A stretch of DNA of 64,000 nucleotides, taken from Galerina marginata. Taxonomy: Eukaryota; Basidiomycota; Agaricomycetes; Agaricales; Galerinaceae. Under the pieces are notes generated by a model that saw only the letters and a list, made by a program, of their open reading frames with translations, was not told the origin of the DNA and searched no databases. Position numbers and translations under genes: made by a program. Numbering within the stretch: position 1 is the stretch's first letter; each line of letters begins with the position of its first letter. Where the stretch lies: the NCBI GenBank assembly GCA_023014335.1, contig JAECYW010000001.1:3906001-3970000 (forward strand). Reading direction: 5' to 3'. Shown here in pieces: positions 52,166 through 63,900 of the stretch.

Positions 52166-52802
52166 TTCCAAGTAGTTATGCGAGACTGGTTGTGAAGCGA
52201 CTGCGGCAGCACTCTGCCTATGGGACGAGGATGTGGTCTTGGTTTGACACACTCACGCCGTCAGCACGGTCCAAGGTGTCATTACGTAATCAAACATAGG
52301 AAACATCATATCTTAAAACTTTGGTGGATAGTTACAGAGACGACGTGCAACTAAAATTAAGGCGAGAATGAGTTTAGAATATTTCTAGCTTTCAGAAACA
52401 TCCACTTGGGGTTAAATTACACCTGTAGACAGTAAAAGTCAGACAAGTCCCAAGAATGACTACAATCTAACCGAGATTCAAGGTGGGTGTTAAGACTTCG
52501 TGCACTCTGATATAGATTTTCAGGGAAATAAAAGTAGTTCTTTAACCTAGAAGTGACTGTCTTTAATTCTAGCAAATGCAGAGAGTACAATATCATTGCA
52601 AATGTGGTATAAAAACAAAACAGCCTTCGACTAGTACTATTCATCTATTGCTATGCGGCCCCTCGTTGCAATTGTCCCCTGCGACCTCCTCATAAGGCGA
52701 TGCTAAACGCAATATACAGCATTAACAGTGCTGGTGCCAGGGTAGGAGCAACGGGGAGATAGCCTGCGTCCGATGCAGAATGCTTCGAAAACGCAGAGGG
52801 AC
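52166..52802. other. AT-rich spacer, no gene seen
   Basis: No supported exon, RNA gene or clear repeat apart from the borders of the duplications on either side. Confidence 0.4.
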
Positions 52803-52806
52803 CTTG

Positions 52807-52922
52807 ATTCCTTGAAGCCTGGAAGTATGAGGATAAGAGGATCGTCGTTGATCATATGCCATTAATTCCTTGAAGCCTGGAAGTATGAGGATAAGAGGAC
52901 CGACGTTGATCATATGCCAATA
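52807..52922. repeat. 58-base tandem duplication
   Basis: Two copies starting attccttgaagcctgg at 52807 and 52865, differing at only a few bases. Confidence 0.9.
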
Positions 52923-53850
52923 CTTTCTGGTGGTCGACAGCCAAATCTATTTTGCTAGGGTCAATGTTAGTACGAGAACTTCCAAAAAAGTATCGCATTA
53001 AACATACCTATGGGGCGAATTAAGTGGACCGCCGTTGCTCATATGACAATGCTCTCCGGTAGTCGACAGCCAAATATATCTCGCTAGCTTATATCAACAT
53101 TTGGCAGGTTTACCGAATTAATAGTAACGTACTCTGCTTTTGCCGAAACAAAAAGGGGTTTTACAATGAAGGGCAGTTTTGGCAGCCTGATGTAGAAGTT
53201 TTTAAGTAGGTGATCACATTCAGAAGTGGAGACGTATCGTTACCCACAATCTGTTTTCCGTATCCGAATCTCAGGGTGTCTCTGAAGTAACCAGGAGGAA
53301 GTGGGTTCTGAAATCACCACAAAGTCACGTACGTTTCAAATAGAGGAAATCAGGCATAAGAGTAAGAGAGCAGAGACGCACCGGTTGTGATGCTGACCAC
53401 CAGCAAGACCGCAACCTTCAGGATGTCAATGTTAATACGAGAACTTTCCAAAAAAGTAGTGCATTAAACATACCTATGGAACGAATTAAGTGAGCCGCCG
53501 TTGATCTTATACCAATGCTCTCCTGTGGTCGACGGCCAAATCTATCTGGCTAGGTTCAAGGTTAGGACGAGAGCTTCTAGATGAGTACTCTATTAAACAT
53601 ACCTTTGGGACTAACTAGACGGACAGCTACCTCGTGAGCAACCATTGCGCAAATGATCCTTCAGTAAGCAATCTTTCAGTGGGTCGTCAGGTACAGAAGA
53701 CCGCCGTTGATATCAGGCAAGGCTCTCTAGTGGTCGGCCGCCGATGTATCTGCGTGGCTAGGTTCAATGATGTTAGTACGAAAGCTTCAAAAAGTATTCC
53801 GTAAAACATACATATGAGACGAATTACGCGAACGACCGTCCTTCTGTAAC
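52900..53850 (-). repeat. Array of diverged exon-like repeat units
   Basis: Three clear related units lie near 52905-53010, 53020-53100 and 53440-53580, with a more diverged one near 53700-53830. Each contains a gtcga-cagccaaat-type block and a cttaattcg...catag|gtatgtt sequence on the minus strand, which looks like an exon end followed by a 5' splice site. The minus frame reads IWLSTTGEH...NGG in several copies. No start, stop or family is evident, so these are best taken as duplicated relics of one short exon and its intron. Confidence 0.5.
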
Positions 53851-54746
53851 ACGCAGCTCCAAAAGCATAGGCATCTTTGGAGGCTCCTGGGGCCTTGCAT
53901 AATTTCATCGACAACAACCTGTGACGAAAGAAGGCGAATCAGGAAACAGGTTTGGAAAACAAGTATCACACGAAAAACATCGCACGATCATGTTTGTCAT
54001 GAAACATTATTGCCACGGCCGAATCAGGTTTCAGACCTTCAAGCTTCACCATCCGTCACTTACTCGTCCGTCACTGCTGTTTGCCCATCGTTTGCCCGGG
54101 TGGATGAAAGGTCACCGGACGGTTATTCAACACGCCAGACGCTGAGGCAATAAGGCCGATAATTTGTGCACACGAGCTGCGAAGGTACGTTCTACTTTTT
54201 TCGGCGATTCTGATGTGTGCTGATTTGAAGCAGTGACCGCGTAGGCTGGGGACTTAATGTAAGTTTACAGGGTAAGAATCGCAACGATAATGCTTACCAT
54301 CAGTTCAGATATGTTCTGGTCCTCCTCTCAACGATTCTGGCGTGTGCTTGATTGGCATTTCGTCAAGACGATTGAGGCTTTGCAACATGAATAGTACTCA
54401 CCTATGGCCTATGATCGTGAGTTGTAATTGCCTGCGAAGGACAGTAGCAAGTTTCTGATTTGCGTCCGAATATTCTTTTCCACTCAGTCGCTCGTGCTTC
54501 AGACGAGGGGTTTTCTTTTCCTGTCGGTCGTTCGCTCGTTCAGCCGAGTGATTGCACCACTCGTTGAAACAGGCTTGACTCTTTTGACTGTTCACTTGTG
54601 CTTCACTTTATAACCCTAGTGAGTGCTAAATGGGCCCTCTTATTTTGATCAAGATATATCATTGGGCAAAACAAATAAGTTGACAAAGCTATCAAGTTGA
54701 ACAGTGACGGAGATGGCAGCACATACGATAAAGTTCCCCAAAGAAT
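53851..54746. other. Intergenic, no gene seen
   Basis: No recognised gene. Short frames on both strands lack motifs or splice partners. Confidence 0.4.
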
Positions 54747-55557
54747 TCATTGGCCTGGCGACGAACGATATCGAGATACAAGGTCTCGGTAGCGCTGCTC
54801 GCACTTGATGACTTCGCAATCGTAGTGACGCATTTCTCCCTCGTCGTTTATTCCAAACTTATCGCAATCGCAGTTCCCGCCGAATTCCTTGTTGTACCAA
54901 ACTTCATACTCTGCTATGCTGATTTCCGCGTCGATGGTGGCTTCAATGTCAGCAACGGCCATTTCAGCCCGGGCCTCGATGATGGCACACACGTCGTGCA
55001 AAGAAATCTGTCCATCGATATGATTATCATGGTATTCAATATCTTCAGCGAGGAGGCCCGCTTCGGCCGTGACCCACTCTTCGACTAGAACGAGTTCTTC
55101 ATGGGAAGTATCGGTTTCCTGGGCTTGACTTTGTTGTTCGATGTCTTCAGCGAGGAGGGGTTCTTTGGCTGCGACTGATTCGTCGCCTAGAACGAGTTTG
55201 TCATGGGAAGTATCGGTTTCGTCGTCTTCGGCAAGTGAAAGCTCGTGAGCTTCGAACGGGTCTGCATCTTCCTCGACACCACTGAAGACAATGGGGTGTT
55301 GAAGTCTCAGAATTTCCGCGTACTTGACTTGGAAGAGGTCTCCGATGTACCCCAATGACCAGCTAACACGGTTGGGATGTTGCTTCTCTAGCGCCAATTT
55401 GACGCTGGCAACAATGGAGCTGACTTTCTGATGAAGTTAGAAATCGTGATTGAAGGAGAAAGATTTGACGTACCATCTCCGCGTAAATCAGCCTTGAAGA
55501 GCCCTGAGAGACCGAGCGAGTGCATAGTTGAAATAATGGCACCAATGACTTCGGCAT
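54747..55557 (-). CDS. Acidic repeat protein, function unknown
   Basis: Two exons fit best. The first starts at ATG 55557 (MPKSLVPLFQLC...) and ends before a GTACGT donor. The second starts KVSSIVASVKLALEKQHPNRVSW near 55425 and runs to TGA 54747. An alternative ATG at 55579 (MAHNNNIDAEV...) leads out of frame at this intron, so the start is uncertain. The middle holds two copies of a 34-residue acidic unit (ETDTSHDKLVLGDESVAAKE and ETDTSHEELVLVEEWVTAEA). The C-terminal part is acidic, with a cysteine group (GGNCDCDKF, YDCEVIKCEQRY). No signal peptide or membrane helix was seen. Family not recognised; probably an orphan gene. Confidence 0.5.
55043..55246. repeat. 102-base in-frame tandem repeat
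   Basis: Two diverged copies with a period of 102 bases; the cttcagcgaggagg block is at 55043 and 55145. They encode the 34-residue acidic unit of the gene at 54747-55557. Confidence 0.8.
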
Positions 55558-55965
55558 CAATATTGTTGTTGTGCGCCATTTGGTCTCGCGACTAATTATA
55601 AGAGAAATTCGTAGCTCAAAGATAATGAGAAATGGGTTAAATCGGTGAGATGTTCGATTGGTGTTCAGCAACGTTCAGATGTTGGTTTCCAGGTTCGGTT
55701 GTGTGGGAAGCTTGAGAGAAGACTAAATTTGGTTACTGACCAGGTATCGGATATTCCCGTTTTCACGCAGTCGTGTTGAATGAGGTAAATGATATCCTCT
55801 TTTTGGAGATCTATGATCACATGTTGTGAAACGTTTATCAAAATGTCCTGCGACCTGCAATATGACAGAGTATGTACATCAAGAAAATATGAATACAGAT
55901 GCAGGTAATTATATAACAGCGGTCAAGGTATGATGGACTGAAACGGTGAAGCCAAGAACAGACTG
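55558..55965. other. Intergenic, no gene seen
   Basis: Spacer between two minus-strand orphan genes. Nothing was recognised. Confidence 0.4.
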
Positions 55966-56687
55966 TCAATCCAATCCAAAATTGAATGGAAGTTCTACTT
56001 TAGCGTTGTTGGTTACGTGACAATGCCAGCATGTAAACGTGCAGACTGCTATCTGATAGGTGGCCCCTTTCTCCGATATCGTGGTCAGGTTTACTGGAGT
56101 TTGAGGCAATAATGGGCTAGGCGGGGGCGCTGGTAGAACCTCGACATCTTTATTGTAAAAGTATCGGGGAGGTGGAGATAGAGGGCCAGGCATGGTTACA
56201 TCGTCGAGTATAACCTGAAGATCCGATTCCGAGTCATTGGCACTTCCATTGCTGAGTTCGTCGCCAGGACAGTTAACGGGAACATCTATTAAAATGCATA
56301 GGTTAGAACCGTTAGATATGTCGGGGTCAAGCAAATTGAGAATTAACGTACCAACGACATCTGTGAGTACAAGGAACTCGTCTTCAGGAGAGTCAGGAAG
56401 ACTGGTTGGTATGTCTGGTTGATGCACGTCAGAATACAAACAGGGAAGGGGAGGTAAAAACGTACTGTTGAGAACAGCGCTAACCTGGTTGAACGTATAT
56501 TCAAGTTCAGCACTCGACGGTGCTATCCTTCACAGTCAGCAGGATCGAAGGTGTACGTGCAACTCGACCCACCTGATGAACTTGCAAGCAACGGCTGGAG
56601 GCGGTCTATGAGATTGCCGATGCTATAAAAAACATTCGCCAGAGCTCTGGGCGAAATCTCTGACTTGAAGGCATCATGGGACGGCAT
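55966..56687 (-). CDS. Proline-rich protein, function unknown
   Basis: The ATG at 56687 (MPSHDAFKSEISPRAL...) opens a short exon. A GTGGGT donor and an acceptor ending ggatag (near 56530) join it in frame to APSSAELEYTFNQVSAVLNS. A further GT..AG segment near 56285-56350 (gtacgt...ttaatag) can be removed so that TDVV joins DVPVNCPGDE, but the frame is also open if it is kept. The C-terminal half is proline-rich (PPPRYFYNKD, LPAPPPSPLLPQTP) and ends with CTFTCWHCH, a cysteine-histidine cluster that could hold a metal. Family not recognised. It is in the same orientation as its neighbours on both sides. Confidence 0.5.
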
Positions 56688-56961
56688 GGGTGAAAGAAAG
56701 GATGATTGGAGGTTCTGTGTACCCCCAACGCAACGAAATCAAAAGAATTGTGGCTGACGTCCTGTACAGCTCCTCTGATAAGGTTTCAAAGCCAGAACGC
56801 AGAAGGCCGCACCGACCTGTGTGAAGTGCATTGACATCCGAATTTGGAATCCAGAGTTCAATCTGTGAGAGAGGGGCAATTGCCGGCTAAACCGAGCTCG
56901 TGAATTGGGAATATAATTCAATTTAATGCCTTAGATACTATCATGATTTGGGGGACAAATT
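56688..56961. other. Short intergenic spacer
   Basis: Holds the promoter side of the 55966-56687 gene and the 3' flank of the MYND gene. No other signal was seen. Confidence 0.4.
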
Positions 56962-57908
56962 CTACCATGAGACAAATAAATCCCGACGTCGCTGTTGATC
57001 AGGGAGAGGAGGGATGTAGCTGGGCATGTTCACGTCTCGCGCGCGCTGTTCCTTTGCGATCTGTATTTCCTTTGCAGGATCTACTCGGGGTAGCAAAATG
57101 TGGTCGGACATAGTGTACGCATCCCGCGCGCGCTGTTCATTTGCGATCTGTGCTTGCCTTGCATGGACCACTCGGGCTAGCGCCACCTTGGAGATGCCAA
57201 TTACTCTCTCCGGATATGAAACCCAACGAAAGTGGTGGACAACAGTCGTAATAAAGGGGCAGGGTGAGATTTCGGGTGAGCAATAGAGATACCCCAGGCA
57301 AACGGCGGGAAACCGATCTACGAGCTCGTCTCTGAGCTTGGAAACTTGGGCTGCAGGAAGAGTCTCCATCGGAACGGCTTCCGCAGATAGGAAACAGGCG
57401 CGGTTGTGCTGCTGACTTGGCGAGTCGATTGTATCCATGAGTTCGACCCGAAGGAACATTGATTGACTGAGGCGAATCCACTCTTTTTTCCTTTCCTCTT
57501 CAGGGATGGTACCGAGGTCGCGTAGACGAAGCTGCCCGATTAAAAAAACCATAAAAATTTTACGGAAGACCGCGTCGTATGCCCTATTCACGGAGTCCAC
57601 CTCTTTGAAGCTGTCAATGTTAACGCAAACAGCTGAATGTATCTTCCATTCGCTAATCTGGCACCAGATATCCTATCGAATTGTGAGAATTTATACATTC
57701 ATTGGGAAGTGTAACTTACGCAGTAACGTCTTGCAAGACACCCTCCGCACCTTTTATCAGTGCTTTTATCAAGAGGCCTTGTGCACCGGTTGCAAATATG
57801 GCTGTCATTGAAGTAGTTATGGCCAGGGCCGATATCAACGAGGTCAGGGACATGAGGGATTTCGACACGAGGGACGGTACGGACTAAGTCCCACAACTTC
57901 GTAGTCAT
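56962..57908 (-). CDS. MYND-type zinc-finger protein, copy 1
   Basis: The ATG at 57908 (MTTKLWDLVRTVPRV...) opens exon 1, which ends RCGGCLARRYC before a GTAAGT donor at about 57719. The next exon begins DIWCQISEWKIHSAVC. Joined, they give C-x2-C...C-x2-C...YC-x3-C...W-x2-H-x3-C, the MYND zinc-binding pattern, which usually mediates protein-protein contacts. The remaining 210 residues form an alpha/beta region with FPAVCLGYLYCSPE and FITTVVHHFRW. A near-duplicate charged tail follows (QIANEQRARD, QIAKEQRARD). The paralogue at 58468-59247 has the same layout, so the C-terminal part is likely a conserved domain of unknown role in Agaricomycetes. Confidence 0.78.
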
Positions 57909-57958
57909 GTCGAGTTGAGGGAAGGAAAGGAAATTGCGGAGGGCGATTAGGTATTTAG

Positions 57959-57976
57959 GGCATATATATATATAAA
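57959..57976 (-). promoter_or_regulatory. TATA-like AT repeat upstream of MYND copy 1
   Basis: A run of alternating TA about 55 bases upstream of the ATG at 57908. On the minus strand it reads TTTATATATATATATG and could act as a TATA element. Confidence 0.4.
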
Positions 57977-58467
57977 CGACACCCTCAAAAAAGGGGACAT
58001 AACCGTCTAGCTTTGAACGTTTGAACGTGGTCTAAAAATGTTCTAGAACTTTAGCTGCACTCTATCGGGAGTGACGTACTCATTATTATCCCGGTTTGTA
58101 TCTCTGCTGAATACCCTCTCCGTCGTTCCGTGAATTTTTGCACCCTTTCTAATACTTGACATATGCTGAAGAAGCAGAAGCGCCCAGACTGAGCGCTTCC
58201 ATTTCCATATTTGGATACTTGCCAGCTTAGTGCAGTGGTTTGTCGACTTAAACAAAACAAGTGAGGAGTCCATTTTTTATCATTCAAGATAACGATACGA
58301 AGTGATATATAAAAAAAATTTGGGACCGGTTGCTTCGAAAAAGATGTACGTTTTGACCTGCTACAGACCCCGGCAATTGCCCTAATAACTCCCTGAACGT
58401 GTGGCAGCATTCGTGGACTCTTGATTGGTAGGGAGGAGCTTGATCAGGCGGAGCCGGTGGTGTCAGG
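57977..58467. other. Spacer between the MYND genes
   Basis: Minus-strand frames here have no MYND-like sequence and no motif. Nothing else was recognised. Confidence 0.4.
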
Positions 58468-59247
58468 CTAGGTGCTCTGGCGCGCTGCAGTAGCGATCAT
58501 AGATTGCTGGGCACGGATGAAGGGAGCAAGGCTACCCTCTGGGATGGGCACAATATTGCCTGGCGCGCTCGGCCAGGGAAATTGGTGCGTGATTGTTGTC
58601 ACGTACACGTTCGGTGAGAGGGGGTCGGTGATATAAGAATACCCTATGCAAACGGCGGGATATCGATTGGCGAGTCTCGCGTTGACGACAGCTACTCTGT
58701 CCCTTGGAAGTCTTCCCATCGGCGAGACTCGTGCGGAGACGAATTCGGCACGATTGTGCCTGCCTGGTGCCGGATCGGCCACTGCCTTGAGAGTAACGTG
58801 AAGAAAGTGGGATTGAGAGACAACAATCCAAGCAGCGCGTCGGTCGTCCGCTGAGACGGTGGCGAAGTATCGAATCCCAAGCCTTTCGATCAAGTAGGAA
58901 GAAAAAACTCCATGGAAAATCCCGTCAACGGCGAAGTTGATTTTATCGGCCTCACTGTTAGAGGAAAGGTCGATGCAAAATGGGGAGTGGACGGGCCAGT
59001 CAGCGATCTGGCAGGCGACACTCTGTAAAATATGTCAGATCGCAGAAAAATCAGGGGATATGTAACTAACACAGTAAGAGCGTCCTTCACAAGCCCCGCA
59101 TTTCTTCACGCTGTCACCAATGATGACCTTATTGCAGGGGCCACCGCATGCTACCGGAACGCGGGGAAGTCCGGCCTCGTTGTCGACGAGCCCGGGAGGA
59201 GGAGGTTGGGGGATAGTGGCGAGGAAGTTTGACAATACAGTGGACAT
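58468..59247 (-). CDS. MYND-type zinc-finger protein, copy 2
   Basis: Started at the ATG at 59247 (MSTVLSNFLATIPQPPPPG...); the frame extends upstream without another ATG. Exon 1 has CGGPCNKVIIGDSVKKCGACEG and RSYC; after an intron at about 59030-59071, exon 2 opens SVACQIADWPVHSPFC, completing the MYND finger. The following region matches copy 1 in layout: HNRAEFVSARVSPMGRLP, RYPAVCIGYSY and VTTITHQFPWPS. The protein stops at 58468. It is about 560 bases from copy 1, same strand, and clearly arose by tandem duplication, but the two proteins have diverged strongly. Partner proteins are unknown. Confidence 0.78.
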
Positions 59248-60565
59248 GTTTGCGTTGGAGGAGGACGAGACGACTGGGGAGATACGCAGACGCTTCAAGT
59301 TAAAGGTGAACTTTCGGGATTCGAGACCCCTCGGAATTAGAGGCCTTTAGGGATTAGAATGCAATACGATCCGATTTATAGTGCGATCGATTTACACTTC
59401 TGCAAGAAGAATTCCGACTTCGTCGTTGCTCTGTCGGAAATAAGATTTGTCGTTGCTCCGTCAGAGATGACCAAATTAATATGTTTTACAACCTGCTAGG
59501 TGCCGTCGCGCTTCGTATTCAGACATTACAAAAGGTATTCCCTCTCCTCTTATATGACTTGATAGCCCTTGGGGAAGGCGATACGGGGAGGCCATTATTT
59601 TAAAGCGGGTTAGGCTCCAACTCGTTTTCGTCGACGGACAGAGATGCGCGGCCTAGGTTTAAATTCAAGAAGACCAAGAGCGGATGTTGTCCAGTTCCAG
59701 CTTCCAAGGACTTTAAGGAAGATTTATCCGGCTTCTTAGTGAGTGACTCTATCCTAGCTGCCTCTCTTTCCTTTTTTTCAGATGCCCTCACATTATTTCG
59801 ATTGTGATATGAAATCTCGGCCAGTTGCAAGAAAAACGACAGCAACAATAAGTATTTCAAGTAGGTTGTGGTCGACCTTTAGCGCTGTTTTAGCAGCCAA
59901 GAAGTCGATCATCTGTCGAACAAGGTTAAAACGTTGTAAAGAGGATATCGGGGATGAGACCGCATGCTTCTCTGCCCGGGGACATCGCAGCCAAGCGCTC
60001 TCCCATTTTGATGCCGACGTGCACTTTCAATAATTTCCAACTTGCGCAGGTAGGCACTATGCCTCTATGCGATACATCTAGTGAAGTATTGGTAAAAGGA
60101 TCAAGTTCAAATTTATGTCTAGATCTGTCCAGCGACACCCTCCCAAATATTTTGACTGGGCTATATTTAGTTTGTGTGTGAACATCGCGGAGCGAGGCAC
60201 AGAAGCTATATTTAGTTTATGCCGCAGGAGTGGGGAACGAGGCACGGCTTGTTGATCCGGCGACATATTAATCCAACATAGAGGTCTCTCTCTACACGAG
60301 CAGATTGCTTTTTCTCGTTTTCACTAAATGACCTTCGCGGTCCATATCATATCTTCCATTCTCTCATCGTAACCTCTCTTGAAATACTCGTGATCTCCTT
60401 TGACGAATTGTGACTCTGTCGCTCACCAGCAACGACGTAGCAACAAATATGGGCTTCCGAAACCTATGAGTCGGAAGAAGAAAAAGGATGCGTTGACATT
60501 TCCGCAATATGAATCGCAGATGGCGCCCGAAAATAGGGCCAAAAAAAAAAACTCGATACGGCTCA
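59248..60565. other. Intergenic, no gene recognised
   Basis: No supported gene. Near 60150-60240 a short motif (ctatatttagttt followed by a cgaggcac block) occurs twice. Poly-A and poly-T tracts lie on both sides. Confidence 0.35.
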
Positions 60566-60754
60566 AGCGCTCTCTTCTGCGGTCTTCTTGGTAGACTGTC
60601 TGTTCCACCCTTTTGAAGTCTTTCCCACTTGTTCGCCCCCCGCCGGACAACTTGGAGTCGAGCGCTATCTTCTGCGATCTCCTTGGTAGACAGTCTGTTC
60701 CACCCTTTGGAGTCCTTCCCACTTGTTCGCCCCCCGCTGGACAACTTCAAGTCG
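60566..60754. repeat. 95-base tandem duplication
   Basis: Copies start agcgct at 60566 and 60661. Both contain ttggtagac-gtctgttccaccc and gttcgccccccgc, and end near gtcg. A few substitutions separate them. The pair lies 220 bases upstream of the proline-rich gene. Confidence 0.85.
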
Positions 60755-60911
60755 ATTTACTTCTCTACCGCTCCGTGTAAGTCAGGATTGTTTTTTTAGA
60801 TATTGCTTATATCTTACTGTTCACCTGCCCAGCGCGATCCTTAGATTTTAACTGCTTGACCACGGCATCTCAGAGGAGCATCTACTTCAACAACATCAGA
60901 TCTACCGATAG

Positions 60912-60918
60912 GTATAAA
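60912..60918 (+). promoter_or_regulatory. TATA box of the proline-rich gene
   Basis: TATAAAT about 60 bases before the ATG at 60976. A core promoter element is likely from spacing and sequence. Confidence 0.5.
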
Positions 60919-60975
60919 TGCTGTCTCTTTTATATTTAGCTTGGTTTTAACCATTTTTTTAAGTCTTAGATTTAT

Positions 60976-63900
60976 ATGGGTGAACCGGGACCAGATACGC
61001 TCTCCGACCCAGTCTACGACCAGGCGTTTCCGGATCCATCTCCAGAAGTCCTCCAGGAACTGATTCGCGTCGAGGGGTCGATTCTTGGGACTTCTAAAGT
61101 CTCACCGCAAACCCCCCCACAGGGCACCAAGAAGGACAAGACTCAGAGTCCCCAGGCTGGCAGACGAAGGAAGTCACGCACTCCTGATCCAACCCCTTCA
61201 CGTCTCCGCCGAGCGCCGAAGCCCACTGAACGCGCTGTGAACTCGGGGTACACGCCAAAGCACAACCACACTCTCCGTCAAGTGGAACCTACTCACCCTC
61301 CTCCTACAAAAATAGCGTCTCTTGAGCCCGAATCTTGCAATGTTCTCCCATCTACCCGGGCATCGCCAATGGATCCGCTTGTGCCCCCTCCGTCTGGCCA
61401 ACCTCCTTCGGCGCAATTCTATTATCCATACCCTCAGGCGATGATGCAACAATATACTCAATCACTTGGACCGAACCAGGGCAACATGAATTCCATCCAA
61501 TATCCTCCCCAACATTACTTCCAAAGTCGGCCTTATGATATGTCAGTTCTGCCATCCGACGGCCCGGACCCGGCGGGTAGCGTGTTTTCTCAACACTACG
61601 TTCCTCCTCCTCCTGTTGCACCCGGCTTCCGCCATGTATCTGGTGATCCCCCGAGGCCGGGGAAGTCCTGCACCCCACCGCGGTTTGTCTCGCGTGAGGA
61701 CCGTGAGGTGAACGATTCCACTCTCCCTCCAACTCAAGGCGCACCCAAAAACGCTTTGCCTGCACCTGGCGGGGCTGGTTCACTTTCCGTAAATTCTGCC
61801 GAATCCGCTCCCCCTCCAACTCAAGGCGCATCTAAGAATGCTTTGCCTGCATCTGACAGGGCTCCGTCTATCCATTATCACCCTCCAACCCCTACTCCGG
61901 GAGGCGCTTCGCCCAAACCAAGTCAATTTCCCGTGCCTAGCATTACCACGCCAGTTAGAACTGATTCACGGGTTTCTGGACTCGATGATCTCGATGACGA
62001 CAACGAAAGACTGCCCGCCAGTTTCGAGGAGTCGCCGACTGTGGGAAGACTTTCCAACGAAGGTCGCGATGCGTTGAAAAAGGGGTTCAAAGCAATTGAC
62101 GCCCTCATTCTGAAACTCAGTTCCCAGACGGGATTATCCTCTTCCCAGATTGTCGAGCGGTGGGACGTCATAAAAACGCGATCCGTGAGCACTTGGAATA
62201 TATATCAACCTTATTTCCAAGAAAACCAAGAAACGGAACTTGGTAGGCTTCCCGCCAATAGGCGACCCAGACGTTCGTGAGCCTTTACATTGTTCATCTT
62301 CTCGTCTTGACACGCAATTTAGCAGGTGCAACGGTTGATGTTTCTGTGGTATCTGAGGCATACGAAGCCTTTAAATCGTGTCACTCGGGACATTATGATA
62401 GAATATTACGATCGTGGTATCAACTTCACCAAATGTCCGACATCTCATCCATGAAAATCTCCCAGCGTACTCGCGAGTTCGCAAGATTCTACAACAAGGT
62501 TGAGAACATCGTACGTTCTGATTTTGGAGTGGTATCTTATCTCTTCTGACAAAGAGCAGATTCGACACGGGGCCACGATGTTCGGCTTTGAAACCATATT
62601 TCTTTCCGTGGGAGGTGTGATCAATCAAGATCAAACTCTTACTCACATGGGCTCAAGCGACGCCGCCGTAGATGTATGAAGACATTCTATTTCTATGCTC
62701 TCCTCTCTGACGGTGCATTTCTATCTTTAGTTCTTTCTCGATCGGTTTCGTTGTACGGACCAAAAAGCACTTGGGCATATGTCAGCCCATGTTTAGTATG
62801 TGTTCCGTGTCTGCCCATGGGATCTACTGCTTATTATATGATACAGCGACCGACTTTCCAAACAAATGGTTATGGAGGAAGAAGAAGAAATTCCTGGAAA
62901 TCAAGAAATTGTGCAAGGATTGTCCCCCACGCCCAAAAAAGTCCCTAGCGCGCCGACATCTATTCGTAACTCTGTTAAACCGGAATCTACGAGCACTGGC
63001 GTTCCCAGCTCTAGCACGGCTGAGACTAAACTACTCAAGGAGAAGCTCGCTGAAATGGGAGGTACGCGTGCCAGATTTGCCTAATATGCCATCTTACTTA
63101 AACTTCATTTTAGCCAATGTCGGGGTTTCCATCATGCAACGGGGATCGTTAAAGTGGAAAGGGATGATCCAGACCTTTGCTGAAGCTGGCTACACCGTAG
63201 TCAATTGGCCAGAGGGAACGCCTTTTCCATGCGACGATTCACTTGGGAAAGGAATAGCTGGAATTCCGAATAAAGCCCGTACCCTTCTTCTAGCTGCTTT
63301 CAACCACCCAACACATCCTCTAACCGTGCAAAAGTACTCCCTTGGTGAAAGTAAGCCGTATCATGATAGCCTATGATTTCAGGTCACTGATTGTTTCCGA
63401 AGAGTCGATTCCTACCTCTGAGCCTGCAATAATCGGAGCGCCGCCTCCTTCGGACTCATCACATGCCTTTGGTCGACGCAAGTTTCTTGATGACCAAAAG
63501 ACGGAGGATCGAAAGGGCCCTCCACGCCTTCAATCCACCGAATCTGAAACCAAGATGAATGTACCAAAGTCCACCGCGACAAAGACAAATACGACAGTTA
63601 AACCAAAGATAAATCCTTCATCACAAAAAGGAAAGAGGAGGCAGCCTCCGCCGGCTGATGATGATTCGGAGACGACTGATTATAACCCGACACCAGACCC
63701 AGACAGCGACGACGTCCCTTTGGAGCCGTCGGGCCACCGCGGCGGCTTACGAAGTCAGTCGAAAATACTGCCTCCTGAAGAGGAGCGCATGTTAGTCCAG
63801 GAAAGGACCGATAATTTCGAAAGCAAGGGTATTTGTCTCTATCAAGTACTTGTGATTTGTGCTGACCGTCTGAATCCAGGAATGGGCTCTGACTCCGAAT

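Noticed and set aside
57959..57976. Microsatellite of interest
   Set aside because: The TA run is short and better explained as a TATA-like promoter element of the MYND gene.
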